From positions 1-50,539 of the forward strand of contig JAILKH010000148.1 in NCBI GenBank assembly GCA_024693925.1: DNA of 50,539 nt. Reading direction: 5' to 3'. Shown piece after piece: positions 1-8,147 of this stretch. The stretch is from Lachnospiraceae bacterium (GTDB taxonomy: Bacteria > Bacillota > Clostridia > Lachnospirales > Lachnospiraceae). The notes below the pieces were generated by a model, which saw only the letters and a list, made by a program, of their open reading frames with translations, did not search any database and was not told the origin of the DNA. Within the stretch, counting starts at the first letter, position 1. Each line of letters opens with the position of its first letter. The translations under genes and the position numbers were made by a program.

Positions 1-1075
1 TGTCAATCCTTTAAGAGGTCAGAATAATGTTCAGGGAGCCTGTGATATGGGGGCTATGCCCGGTCAGTTCCCGGGTTATCAGAAGATAACCGATGAAGCC
101 GTAATGGATAAATTTGAAAAAGCCTGGGGAACCGAACTTAACAAAAAGCCCGGGGTTTTTGCAACGGATGTTTTTGCGGCAGCAATAAATAAGGAGATAA
201 GAGGTCTTTTTATATTCGGAGAGGATCCGATCGTTACGGATGCAGACCAGCATCATGTAAGAAAGGCTCTTAACAGTCTTGATTTTCTTGTAGTTGATGA
301 TCTGTTTATGACGGAAACCGCAAGGCTTGCGGATGTTGTTTTGCCGGGAATAAGCTATGCTGAAAAGGAAGGAACCTTTACCAATACCGAGAGACGGGTA
401 CAGCGTGTGAGAAAGGCGGTAAGTCTGGAAGGTGAAATGAGACCGGATACAAGTATATTCATTGATCTTATGAACAGAATGGGTTATGCTCAGCCGGAGC
501 TTACACCGGAAGAAATAATGGAAGAAATAGCTTCGGTAACTCCCAGTTTTGCCGGAATAAGTCACAGACGTCTTGATAAAACAAAGGACGGACTTCAGTG
601 GCCTTGTCTCGATAAGAAACATCCGGGAACGTCTATAATGCATGTGGGCAGATTTGCCCGCGGACTGGGATGGTTTTACCCGGCACAGTATGCTCCGAGT
701 GCGGAATTACCGGACGAAGAATATCCGTTTATCCTTATGACGGGTCGTATCCTGTATCATTATAATACCAGAGCCATGACGGGAAAGACCCCGGGGCTTA
801 TGGAAAGAGAAGGTAAATCATATATAGAGATAAACAAAGAAGATGCGGGAAGACTGGGAATAGTTGACGGTGAGCTTATAAGAGCTTCATCAAGAAGAGG
901 AGCCATACTGACAACCGCCAGGGTAGGGGATAAGGTATCCCCCAAAGAGACCTGGATGCCCTTCCATTTTCCGGACGGAAATGCAAATATACTAACAAAT
1001 GCAGCCCTTGATAAATATGCAAGGATACCGGAATATAAGGTGTGTGCGATAAAAATAGAAAAAATAACTTATTAA
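1..1075 (+). CDS. fdhF: Formate dehydrogenase alpha subunit, C-terminal part (molybdopterin oxidoreductase)
   Basis: The 5' end lies outside the window; the frame is open from base 2 and gives about 358 residues. It begins in the conserved NPLRGQNNVQGACDMG stretch of FdhF-type formate dehydrogenases and continues through the FGEDPIVTDAD and DLFMTETARLADVVLPG segments, which belong to the bis-MGD cofactor domain. The last ~120 residues (from ILMTGRILYHYNT) form the molydopterin-dinucleotide-binding beta-barrel. The family oxidises formate to CO2 (or the reverse) using Mo or W. The catalytic Cys/Sec and the Fe-S domains would lie upstream, so catalytic status cannot be judged. The next gene begins 13 bases downstream behind its own AGAGGAG site, suggesting co-transcription. 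Confidence 0.9.
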   Translation, partial: VNPLRGQNNVQGACDMGAMPGQFPGYQKITDEAVMDKFEKAWGTELNKKPGVFATDVFAAAINKEIRGLFIFGEDPIVTDADQHHVRKALNSLDFLVVDDLFMTETARLADVVLPGISYAEKEGTFTNTERRVQRVRKAVSLEGEMRPDTSIFIDLMNRMGYAQPELTPEEIMEEIASVTPSFAGISHRRLDKTKDGLQWPCLDKKHPGTSIMHVGRFARGLGWFYPAQYAPSAELPDEEYPFILMTGRILYHYNTRAMTGKTPGLMEREGKSYIEINKEDAGRLGIVDGELIRASSRRGAILTTARVGDKVSPKETWMPFHFPDGNANILTNAALDKYARIPEYKVCAIKIEKITY

Positions 1076-1088
1076 AGAGGAGAAGGTA

Positions 1089-2135
1089 ATGAGATTTATT
1101 ACAGCGGGTGAAATAATGTTAAGGCTTACACCGCCTAATTATAATAAAATACGCGTTGCAAATGAGTTTGAAGCCAGTTATGGTGGAAGTGAAGCCAATA
1201 TAGCAATGGCTCTTGCGAACCTCGGCGTGGATTCAACCTTCTTTACCGTTGTTCCCAATAACAGTCTGGGCAAAAGTGCAATAAGAATGTTAAGGAGTAA
1301 TGATGTACATTGTTCACCCGTTATATTCTCATCTCATGAGGAAACACCTACACACAGACTGGGGACCTATTATCTGGAAACAGGTTATGGGATACGTCCC
1401 AGTAAGGTTACCTATGACAGGAAACACAGTGCGATCTCGGAATATGATTTTAAAAAGCTGGATATTGATAAACTTCTTTCCGGATACGACTGGTTACATT
1501 TGTCCGGGATAACTCCCGCATTGTCAAAAAGCTGTGGAGAATTTGTACTTGAGTGTCTTAAAACGGCAAAGAAAAATGGTCTTAAAGTCAGCTTTGACGG
1601 TAATTTTCGCTCCAAGCTCTGGAGTTGGGAAAAGGCAAGAGATTTTTGTACGGAATGTCTTCCTTATGTGGATGTGCTTCTGGGGATCGAACCTTATCAT
1701 TTATGGAAGGATGAGAAGGATCCGGCGAAAGGTGATGTAAAGGATGGTATTTCGCTTCAGCCGGATTATGAGGAACAGGAGAGGGTATTTAAAGTATTTG
1801 CACAGCGTTATCCTAATATATCCTGTATAGCAAGGCATGTGAGATATGTTCATTCAGGTAGTGAGAACAGTCTTAAAGCGTATATGTATTTAAACGGGGT
1901 TACTTATGAAAGCAAAACATATCGATTTAATATTCTTGATCGTGTCGGCGGGGGAGATGCCTTTGCCAGTGGACTTATATATGCCATGTTTAACGGGTAT
2001 GAACCCGGAGAAATGATTGATTTTGCGGTTGCAAGCAGTGTTATAAAACATACGATCCGGGGAGATGCCAATATTACGGATGATATAAATTCCATACGCG
2101 ATATAATGAGTATGAATCATGATATAAATCGATAA
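1089..2135 (+). CDS. kdgK: PfkB-family sugar kinase, probable 2-keto-3-deoxygluconate kinase
   Basis: A 348-residue ribokinase/PfkB fold. The N-terminal GGSEANIAMALANLG segment is the sugar-binding signature, and DGNFRSKLW in the middle is typical of KDG kinases. The C-terminal anion-hole/catalytic motif reads RVGGGDAFASG, with GGGD in place of the commoner GAGD, as seen in many KdgK-like proteins. The predicted reaction is ATP-dependent phosphorylation of 2-keto-3-deoxygluconate to KDPG. This fits the KduI and KduD genes elsewhere in the window, which would generate the substrate from pectin uronates. The start follows AGAGGAGAAGGTA. The gene sits 13 bases after formate dehydrogenase, an unusual partner. 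Substrate is inferred from family resemblance and context; fructokinase-like activity is the alternative. Confidence 0.82.
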   Translation: MRFITAGEIMLRLTPPNYNKIRVANEFEASYGGSEANIAMALANLGVDSTFFTVVPNNSLGKSAIRMLRSNDVHCSPVIFSSHEETPTHRLGTYYLETGYGIRPSKVTYDRKHSAISEYDFKKLDIDKLLSGYDWLHLSGITPALSKSCGEFVLECLKTAKKNGLKVSFDGNFRSKLWSWEKARDFCTECLPYVDVLLGIEPYHLWKDEKDPAKGDVKDGISLQPDYEEQERVFKVFAQRYPNISCIARHVRYVHSGSENSLKAYMYLNGVTYESKTYRFNILDRVGGGDAFASGLIYAMFNGYEPGEMIDFAVASSVIKHTIRGDANITDDINSIRDIMSMNHDINR

Positions 2136-2164
2136 AACATGTGTAATAAATTTGCAAAAGAAGA

Positions 2165-2190
2165 ATGCCGGCATTTTCAGCCGGCATCTT
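2165..2190. terminator. Bidirectional hairpin between convergent genes
   Basis: A perfect 8-bp stem ATGCCGGC / GCCGGCAT with a 7-base loop is flanked by A-rich sequence on the left and TCTTTTGTT on the right, so it could end transcripts from both sides. It overlaps the last codons and stop of the minus-strand HD-GYP gene. Confidence 0.75.
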
Positions 2191-3883
2191 TTGTTGAAAG
2201 GTAATATTCTTCAAACCTTTTTTTACAGCCCAGGAAGATGGATCTTAAATTGGGATCAAATTGAGTTCCCATACCCTCAAGCATTATATCAGATACCTGA
2301 TCAAAGCTCATTTCAGCCTTATAGCTTCGCTTGCTTACAAGTGCATCATAAACATCTACCACGGCCATGATCCTTGCTTCCAGGGGGATCATACTGCCTA
2401 CAAGATTTTCCGGATATCCTCTTCCGTCCCATCGTTCATGATGATATCTTGCAACATTATAGGCTACTTTTACGAAATGTTCTTCTTCCACACCTTCAAG
2501 AAGTATCATAACCATTTCTCCGCTTTTGGTGGAATGGGATTTCATTATCGTAAACTCTTCATCTGTAAGCTTGCCGGGTTTATTTAATATGCTGTTTTCG
2601 ATACTTATTTTACCAAGATCATGCATGGGAGCTGCGCGTACGATGTCAAGGGCATACCGGTCATCTATCATAATAGTTCCCTGTTTTTTTATCTCATCAA
2701 TTAATATACTTAAAATATCACTGGTACGTTTAACATGACCGCCCGTATTATTATCCCGATTTTCTATCATGTTTGCCATACCGGTCACGATTTTTCTCTG
2801 AATATCAAGAATATTCTCTGTTTGCTGCTTAACCTGTCTGTTCAGGGATTCATTGTAGGAAGTCATTATATCAATAACATGCTGTTCTTCCGTTGCATCT
2901 CTGATATCAAAGATATATCCTGATTTTTTTTCCTTATTATCGAGGAAGAAAGGTTCTATTTCACAGATGCAGGTTTTATCATCCTGTATGAATTTTTTGG
3001 AGTTGATCCCATGTTTTTCATAGCTGGTTATCATAGAATATAAAAGCCTTGCAATATCGCTTCCGTCACGAAGTTTTTGATCTACCCTTTGGTCGGCCAG
3101 TTCAGGCATAAATTCATAGCTTTTTTTGTTACAGCTTATAAACCGCTTCTTAAGATCAAGGATAATATATCCTCTTGAGCCTTCTTCAACCTGTTGTGAG
3201 GAAACAATGGCGGAAACATCATGTGTAAGGGTTTTATTATGGTTTATAAGAATAAAAACGGTTACCAATACATATAGGAAAGGTAATAAAGAAAAATCGG
3301 CATCGGTAACGGTTTCGATTCCGTAGATAGTAAGACCGAGGGCAGTTCCTACGGTATATATGGTAAGGGTTTTGAGGGAGTAGGTTCCCTTTTTTATGTA
3401 GCCGGCGATTATGATCGCCAATAATACCACAAGTATTATAAGAATATATATGGTATGGAAGATTTTAAACGGTCCGTCGGTCATTTTGGTAATATTACCG
3501 TTTTCTGTAGGCAGGATACGGATTTTTTTAAAATACAGGTCGTTATGGGTGTTCATCCATACAATGAAAAGGTGTATAAAGGCGATACTGTAAGCTATAA
3601 ATTTAATATAGGTTTTCGGTTTTATGCCAATGGATCTGAGCATTGCAAATATTAAAAATGTCAGAAGGACCGTACTGTCAAAATAAATGATACAGAAGGC
3701 AAACATTGCAGCCTCGGGACTTACAGCAGTAGTTTTAAGCCAGTAGCCGAGAATTATTATGGGTATGAGTATATTACCGGTTGAATAATATGAATCGGTA
3801 TTTTTGTTATCCCGGCTTGTCATATATATCCATATAATTATGGAGATTATAAGACAGATTCCATATGCGGTAGTTATCATCAT
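2177..3883 (-). CDS. Membrane HD-GYP domain protein with 7TM sensor and PAS domain (putative c-di-GMP phosphodiesterase)
   Basis: 568 residues. The first ~225 form about seven hydrophobic helices resembling the N-terminal 7TM sensor domain of histidine kinases (YWLKTTAVSPEA followed by helices). A PAS-like domain follows (~235-345), then a short coiled coil and an HD-GYP domain. The HD pair is in APMHDLGKI (~residue 421), and the GYP-type motif HHERWDGRGYP is near 481, so metal ligands appear intact. HD-GYP proteins hydrolyse cyclic di-GMP, or in some cases other cyclic dinucleotides, at the inner face of the membrane. The ATG overlaps the stop of the upstream gene by 4 bases (ATGA), so translation is probably coupled. 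The ligand of the 7TM domain is unknown. Confidence 0.85.
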   Translation of the reverse strand: MMITTAYGICLIISIIIWIYMTSRDNKNTDSYYSTGNILIPIIILGYWLKTTAVSPEAAMFAFCIIYFDSTVLLTFLIFAMLRSIGIKPKTYIKFIAYSIAFIHLFIVWMNTHNDLYFKKIRILPTENGNITKMTDGPFKIFHTIYILIILVVLLAIIIAGYIKKGTYSLKTLTIYTVGTALGLTIYGIETVTDADFSLLPFLYVLVTVFILINHNKTLTHDVSAIVSSQQVEEGSRGYIILDLKKRFISCNKKSYEFMPELADQRVDQKLRDGSDIARLLYSMITSYEKHGINSKKFIQDDKTCICEIEPFFLDNKEKKSGYIFDIRDATEEQHVIDIMTSYNESLNRQVKQQTENILDIQRKIVTGMANMIENRDNNTGGHVKRTSDILSILIDEIKKQGTIMIDDRYALDIVRAAPMHDLGKISIENSILNKPGKLTDEEFTIMKSHSTKSGEMVMILLEGVEEEHFVKVAYNVARYHHERWDGRGYPENLVGSMIPLEARIMAVVDVYDALVSKRSYKAEMSFDQVSDIMLEGMGTQFDPNLRSIFLGCKKRFEEYYLSTKDAG

Positions 3884-5685
3884 CGGCTCCTTATTATCTG
3901 ATCGACCTCAAAATAAGCTTCGTTTAAGTCTTCCCCGGAATACGGGATTATGAGTTTTGAACCTGTCAGTTCTAAAAGTCCTCCGGCAAGGTTTAGACGT
4001 AGTTTCTCCGATTTTAAAGTTTTCTTTGAACCGTTGTCTTTTACAGAGACAAGAATATGTATTTTATTATCATATTCTTTGGTAAAGATTGAGAGTTTTA
4101 TTGTTCCTTTGTCCATATGTGAGACGGAATTAATGAGCAGAATTCTTAAAACGTCTTTTATAAGTACTTTATCACCGAATAATTTACCGGGAAAAGATAA
4201 GGGAATATCCTTTGAAAAATCAATATCTGAGTTGTCTATTATAGAATTAAGCAGATTTTCCGATTCAAGAAGTACTTCTTCAAAAGAGTATTCCTGTTCC
4301 TTTTTTGTTATCAACCCGGCTTCGAGAGTATTGTATTTCAGAATATCGTTTATTAGCATTTTGCTGTAATAAGCCTGAGTTCTTGCATTGGCGGCCATAT
4401 CACCTATATTTTTATCGGTGCTTAATTCCATTATGCGTTGATTGAGAAAAATGGTCTGATCCAGAGGTTTCATAACCTCATCCTCAATACTTTCAAAGAA
4501 GGTGCCTATTTTTTGCCTTTCGATCTCGAATTTGGTTATTTTTTCTTCGGCTGCATCAATTTCACGTTTCTCTGCATCTATGTTTTGGATGGTAAAGACT
4601 ACTCTGTCCGCGTTTTTGTTGTTGTGATCGTCCATAGTGGAAAAACGTAGTCTGCACCAGCCTTTATTTTTACTTAAATATTCACAGGCTATGCTGTTTT
4701 TATCTTCCATTCTATCCCTGAGAGTTGACAGATCTGTAAAATCAAGAACAAGATTTTTATAGGCATCTACAGAATCAAGATTGAACATATCATTAAGCAG
4801 TTTATCCGCATTTTGATTGTCCGGATGTTTTATGCTGCCGTCATCCTCGGCTACTACGGAAAGGATCTCATTTTTTATGATATCTACTATATAAATGGTA
4901 TCATAAAGATCCGACATACTGGAAATACCGGATTTTTTCAGCTCAAGTTCCTTTCTTGCATCTGCATAGATTTTTTTGGATACGAAGTAAATGATCAATC
5001 CTATGCTCCAGATGATCATTAATATCAGGATAATATAGAAAAGTTCACCGTCCTTCAGGGTTCGTGAATACTTGTAATTCAGTGTATGGGCGGAAAGATC
5101 CAAAGGTTCATAATAGTAAAATATGAAGCCTATGGAAAGCTGTGAATTCCTGCTCAGGGGTATTTCATTATCCTTTGTCGATGGATAATATATTATATAA
5201 TCACCCTTTTGAAGGGGTATAAGGAGATCGCCGTCATAGTTGTGATCCAGGGTAATGTCCTCAAGGGTATAATTTCTAAGATCCAGAAGCTGATGATTTT
5301 CTTTCATGGTTCCCACATATTGATGTATATCAACGGTTCCGCACCAGGCATTGTTGATATAACAATCATTTTGTATATTTATCCTTAAGGACCAGTCGGA
5401 AATCTTATCCTTGGAATTGTTATATAAATTTCCGTCGATCGTCTCTCCGGTAAGGTTGACTCTTTTACCTTTATATATATAATCACGTTTGAGCCATACA
5501 CTGGTCGGATCATCTCTGGCAACAATATCTAAGTAAGATGAGCCGTTTTTATCATCTCCTATGTTTGTATAAACCAAAGAGTTAAATCGTACAAGAAGAA
5601 CAGCCTGTATGATAAACAGTAATACTATGAGGACGGGACAGGTGATCAGGATTTTTTTATAATATTTTTTTGCAAGAAAGATCAT
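3880..5685 (-). CDS. Membrane sensor with degenerate histidine-kinase core (pseudokinase candidate)
   Basis: 601 residues. An N-terminal transmembrane helix (~10-30) and a second at ~215-238 (FYIILILMIIWSIGLIIYF) bracket a ~180-residue extracytoplasmic domain. Inside follow a PAS-like region (~255-380), a helical DHp-like segment and an ATPase-like C-terminus. Where kinases of this type carry a SHDIRTPMN-like H-box, this protein reads SIEDEVMKPLDQT (~residue 398), with no histidine. The ATPase part keeps VSVKDNGS, a DxGxG-like remnant, but lacks a clear second glycine box. I therefore read it as a kinase-derived sensor without autophosphorylation. The start follows GGAGG. It precedes and overlaps the HD-GYP gene, suggesting the two act together. 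The extracytoplasmic ligand cannot be told. Confidence 0.7.
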   Translation of the reverse strand: MIFLAKKYYKKILITCPVLIVLLFIIQAVLLVRFNSLVYTNIGDDKNGSSYLDIVARDDPTSVWLKRDYIYKGKRVNLTGETIDGNLYNNSKDKISDWSLRINIQNDCYINNAWCGTVDIHQYVGTMKENHQLLDLRNYTLEDITLDHNYDGDLLIPLQKGDYIIYYPSTKDNEIPLSRNSQLSIGFIFYYYEPLDLSAHTLNYKYSRTLKDGELFYIILILMIIWSIGLIIYFVSKKIYADARKELELKKSGISSMSDLYDTIYIVDIIKNEILSVVAEDDGSIKHPDNQNADKLLNDMFNLDSVDAYKNLVLDFTDLSTLRDRMEDKNSIACEYLSKNKGWCRLRFSTMDDHNNKNADRVVFTIQNIDAEKREIDAAEEKITKFEIERQKIGTFFESIEDEVMKPLDQTIFLNQRIMELSTDKNIGDMAANARTQAYYSKMLINDILKYNTLEAGLITKKEQEYSFEEVLLESENLLNSIIDNSDIDFSKDIPLSFPGKLFGDKVLIKDVLRILLINSVSHMDKGTIKLSIFTKEYDNKIHILVSVKDNGSKKTLKSEKLRLNLAGGLLELTGSKLIIPYSGEDLNEAYFEVDQIIRSR

Positions 5686-5931
5686 GGATATCCTCCGGTT
5701 ATCTGGAAGTAAAACTAATGACTTGATTTGATTATATAATAAAATCAGGGGATATTGTGAGAAATTTCGAAAAATTACAATATAATAAAATCACATTAAT
5801 TACACAATGTAGCTATTTCTACTCCAAAGATAAAGCATGATTAAAAAATTTATGATATAATATATATAACGGAATGTACAGATTTATAGGATATTAATTT
5901 GATATTGTATGTAATTACAGAGGATATTGTC

Positions 5932-6675
5932 ATGAATTTTTCATATTATCTTTTTACTCAATACAGTACGGAACAGCATATTGAATTTTGTGTGAGATTA
6001 TTTGTTGCCTGTATTGTGGGCGGACTCATAGGTATTGAACGCAGTCGGCTTTTTAAGGAAGCCGGAGTGCGTACTCATATTATAGTCTGCTGTACAACGG
6101 CTCTTATAATGATATTATCCAAATATGGTTTTGCGGATCTTGCCACAGGGAGTAATATTGTTGAGTTTGGCTCAAAAGGAACCGATCCCTCGAGAATTGC
6201 TGCTCAGGCGGTAAGCGGTATAAGCTTTCTTTGTGCCGGTGTTATATTCAAGAATGGTAATAATACGGTTAAGGGGCTTACAACGGCTGCCGGTATATGG
6301 CTGACAGCGGGACTGGGATTAACCATCGGTGCGGGAATGTATACCGTGTCGGCTTTTGCTTTTTTACTTATTTATTTGATGCAGCTTTTAATGAATAATC
6401 TGAATATTGGATCGGATGCATATTCCGGATATAATTTAACCTTTGATGTGGAAAATGATAAAGGCTTTAATGATGCGCTTATAGAACAGCTTGACAGGTG
6501 GAAAGCGAAAACTGTGGAACATGAAATATCCTGGCAAAAGGACGGAATATCTAAATATAATCTTTTTATTTTGAAAAAAGAAGAATTGAGGTATGAAGAT
6601 CTTTTGGAATTCGTAAAAAGCCGTGATGATGTAATAGCTTTCAGTACAAATATGGTAAAAAACAAGCTCCATTGA
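5932..6675 (+). CDS. MgtC/SapB family membrane protein
   Basis: 247 residues from the ATG at 5932, preceded by AGAGGA at a 7-base spacing. A TTG 33 bases upstream in frame is possible but has no good ribosome site. The first ~155 residues form four to five membrane helices with the MgtC/SapB signature GGLIGIERSRLFKEAGVRTHIIVC and the later SGISFLCAGVIFKNGN and TTAAGIWLTAGLGL segments. A cytoplasmic C-terminal domain of ~90 residues follows. Family members act in Mg2+ homeostasis and in modulating F-type ATPase or other membrane partners. The exact role here is unknown. A metal-transporter gene lies convergently just downstream, but that may be chance. Confidence 0.85.
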   Translation: MNFSYYLFTQYSTEQHIEFCVRLFVACIVGGLIGIERSRLFKEAGVRTHIIVCCTTALIMILSKYGFADLATGSNIVEFGSKGTDPSRIAAQAVSGISFLCAGVIFKNGNNTVKGLTTAAGIWLTAGLGLTIGAGMYTVSAFAFLLIYLMQLLMNNLNIGSDAYSGYNLTFDVENDKGFNDALIEQLDRWKAKTVEHEISWQKDGISKYNLFILKKEELRYEDLLEFVKSRDDVIAFSTNMVKNKLH

Positions 6676-6687
6676 GCTTGTTTTTTT
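6657..6687. terminator. Intrinsic terminator after the MgtC-like gene
   Basis: A 9-bp perfect stem AACAAGCTC / GAGCTTGTT with a CATT loop is followed by seven T. It contains the stop codon of the MgtC-like gene. The A-run on the left side means it could also terminate the convergent minus-strand transcript. Confidence 0.9.
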
Positions 6688-6728
6688 GTGTAATTGCCAA
6701 AGTATGATCAGTTATAAATACTCGGGGG

Positions 6729-8090
6729 TTAAAGAATTAACAGCATGATAAGAGAAAAGCATATTACAAAAGAAAGAGTTCCGCTGTCGTTATCTTCATT
6801 GTTTATCATTATCGGAAATTCTTCGACTGTTGTAAATATCATGGCGCCTCCGGCCATTGCCATTATAAAGGGCAGGGCAGAGGGAAACAGGACTATGAGT
6901 ATCAGTATAAATATTGCAATAAGCGGGACCGGTATTCCGGAAACCACACCTATAAAGAAGGATTTTCCTTTTCCGGAGCCTTTTTCCATAACAGGAAGAG
7001 ATACAAAGAGCGCTTCGGGGAAGTTTTGTATGGCGATGGCAAAAGCCAGGAATAAAGGTGTTGAAGCCGGAATCCAGTCGGTCTGCATAAAGTGTGCAGC
7101 ATATATAGCTCCAAGTGCTACACCTTCAGGGACATGATGTATTATCTCGGAAAGCATAACCCGTGTTTCGGGCTTAAGGCTTGTTTTCGGTCCCTCGGTT
7201 ATTTCCACAAAGGCGTGAGTATGCGGGATTATGCTGTCTAAGGTATATTGTATAGCTATACCGAGGCAGAAGCTGAAAAATAAGGGAAGAACCGGTCGTT
7301 CCCTGCCGTTTATAAAGCCTTTGGCAGCAGGCTCTATCATTCCCCATACCGATATGGAAAACATAATCCCGCTGCTGGCACCGGCCATCAGAACTCTTAT
7401 CTTTTCCGAAAGTTTCCATTTCCCTGCATATACAAAAGCAGCTCCCGATACAGTACCTATAAGAGGGATAAGCATGCCGAATAAGGTATCGGAATCATTC
7501 ATTACTCCGGAGGTATCAAGATATCCGATAAGTGTATTTAAGCCTATAAATATAAGTATGGTGCCGCCCATAACTTCAGATCCGGATTTATAGCGTGTTC
7601 CAAAGAGGTTGCCTATTTTAACGCCCATGGCTGATATAAAGAAGGTGATAATACCGATAATCATTATACCGAATAACGTATTTTGAAGTTTTCCGGTATT
7701 AAGGATCTTTATGGGAACTGCTACGAAGGTTATGCCTACAGCAAAAGCATCTATACTGGTGGCAACGGCCATTATGAACATGGTCTTTGCATCGAATCCG
7801 CTTTTTTCTTCTTCCTCTTGGGAAAAAGCCTCACGTATCATATTTATACCTATAAGAGTAAGAAGAAGAAAAGCCAGCCAGGGTGCGATCATATTTATCC
7901 ATTTTTCAAAGCCCGATCCTATCAGGTATCCAAAAAGAGGCATAAGGCCCTGAAAAGTTCCGAACCAGATTCCGCAAATAAGAGATTCTTTTATAGTCAG
8001 TTTTTTTACAGCAAGTCCTTTACATATGGAAACTGCAAATGCGTCCATGGCAAGTCCCACGGATAGAAGCAAAAGTTCAAATATACCCAT
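6729..8090 (-). CDS. MntP manganese exporter fused to a ZIP-family metal permease
   Basis: 453 residues in one uninterrupted frame. Residues ~1-195 match a complete MntP: an N-terminal AMDAFAVSICKGL helix and a second SIDAFAVGITF repeat hold the two conserved aspartates. MntP pumps Mn2+ out of the cell. Residues ~205-453 are a ZIP permease with an HTH stretch, HHVPEGVALG (~317) and AIQNFPEALFVSLPV (~353), which correspond to the TM4 and TM5 metal-binding motifs of ZIP transporters. ZIP proteins normally move Zn2+, Fe2+ or Mn2+ inward. The start follows GAGGAAGG. It lies 57 bases behind the polyphosphate kinase on the same strand. Each half is near full length, so this is a fusion rather than a fragment. 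Direction and metal of the combined protein are unknown. Confidence 0.88.
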   Translation of the reverse strand: MGIFELLLLSVGLAMDAFAVSICKGLAVKKLTIKESLICGIWFGTFQGLMPLFGYLIGSGFEKWINMIAPWLAFLLLTLIGINMIREAFSQEEEEKSGFDAKTMFIMAVATSIDAFAVGITFVAVPIKILNTGKLQNTLFGIMIIGIITFFISAMGVKIGNLFGTRYKSGSEVMGGTILIFIGLNTLIGYLDTSGVMNDSDTLFGMLIPLIGTVSGAAFVYAGKWKLSEKIRVLMAGASSGIMFSISVWGMIEPAAKGFINGRERPVLPLFFSFCLGIAIQYTLDSIIPHTHAFVEITEGPKTSLKPETRVMLSEIIHHVPEGVALGAIYAAHFMQTDWIPASTPLFLAFAIAIQNFPEALFVSLPVMEKGSGKGKSFFIGVVSGIPVPLIAIFILILIVLFPSALPFIMAMAGGAMIFTTVEEFPIMINNEDNDSGTLSFVICFSLIMLLIL

Positions 8091-8147
8091 AGCCTTCCTC
8101 TGTAGTCTTTTTCCGGAATATCGTAATGAGTTAATATAAATAAAGTA

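Noticed and set aside
11-643. Long minus-strand open frame opposite formate dehydrogenase
   Set aside because: The plus strand encodes a clearly conserved enzyme; the opposite frame has no recognisable domain and skewed composition (many Tyr, Ser, Phe), as expected for an antisense shadow.
8091-8147. yybP-ykoY-type manganese riboswitch before the MntP-ZIP gene
   Set aside because: Only 57 bases separate it from the preceding gene and no such fold or conserved loop sequence is visible.
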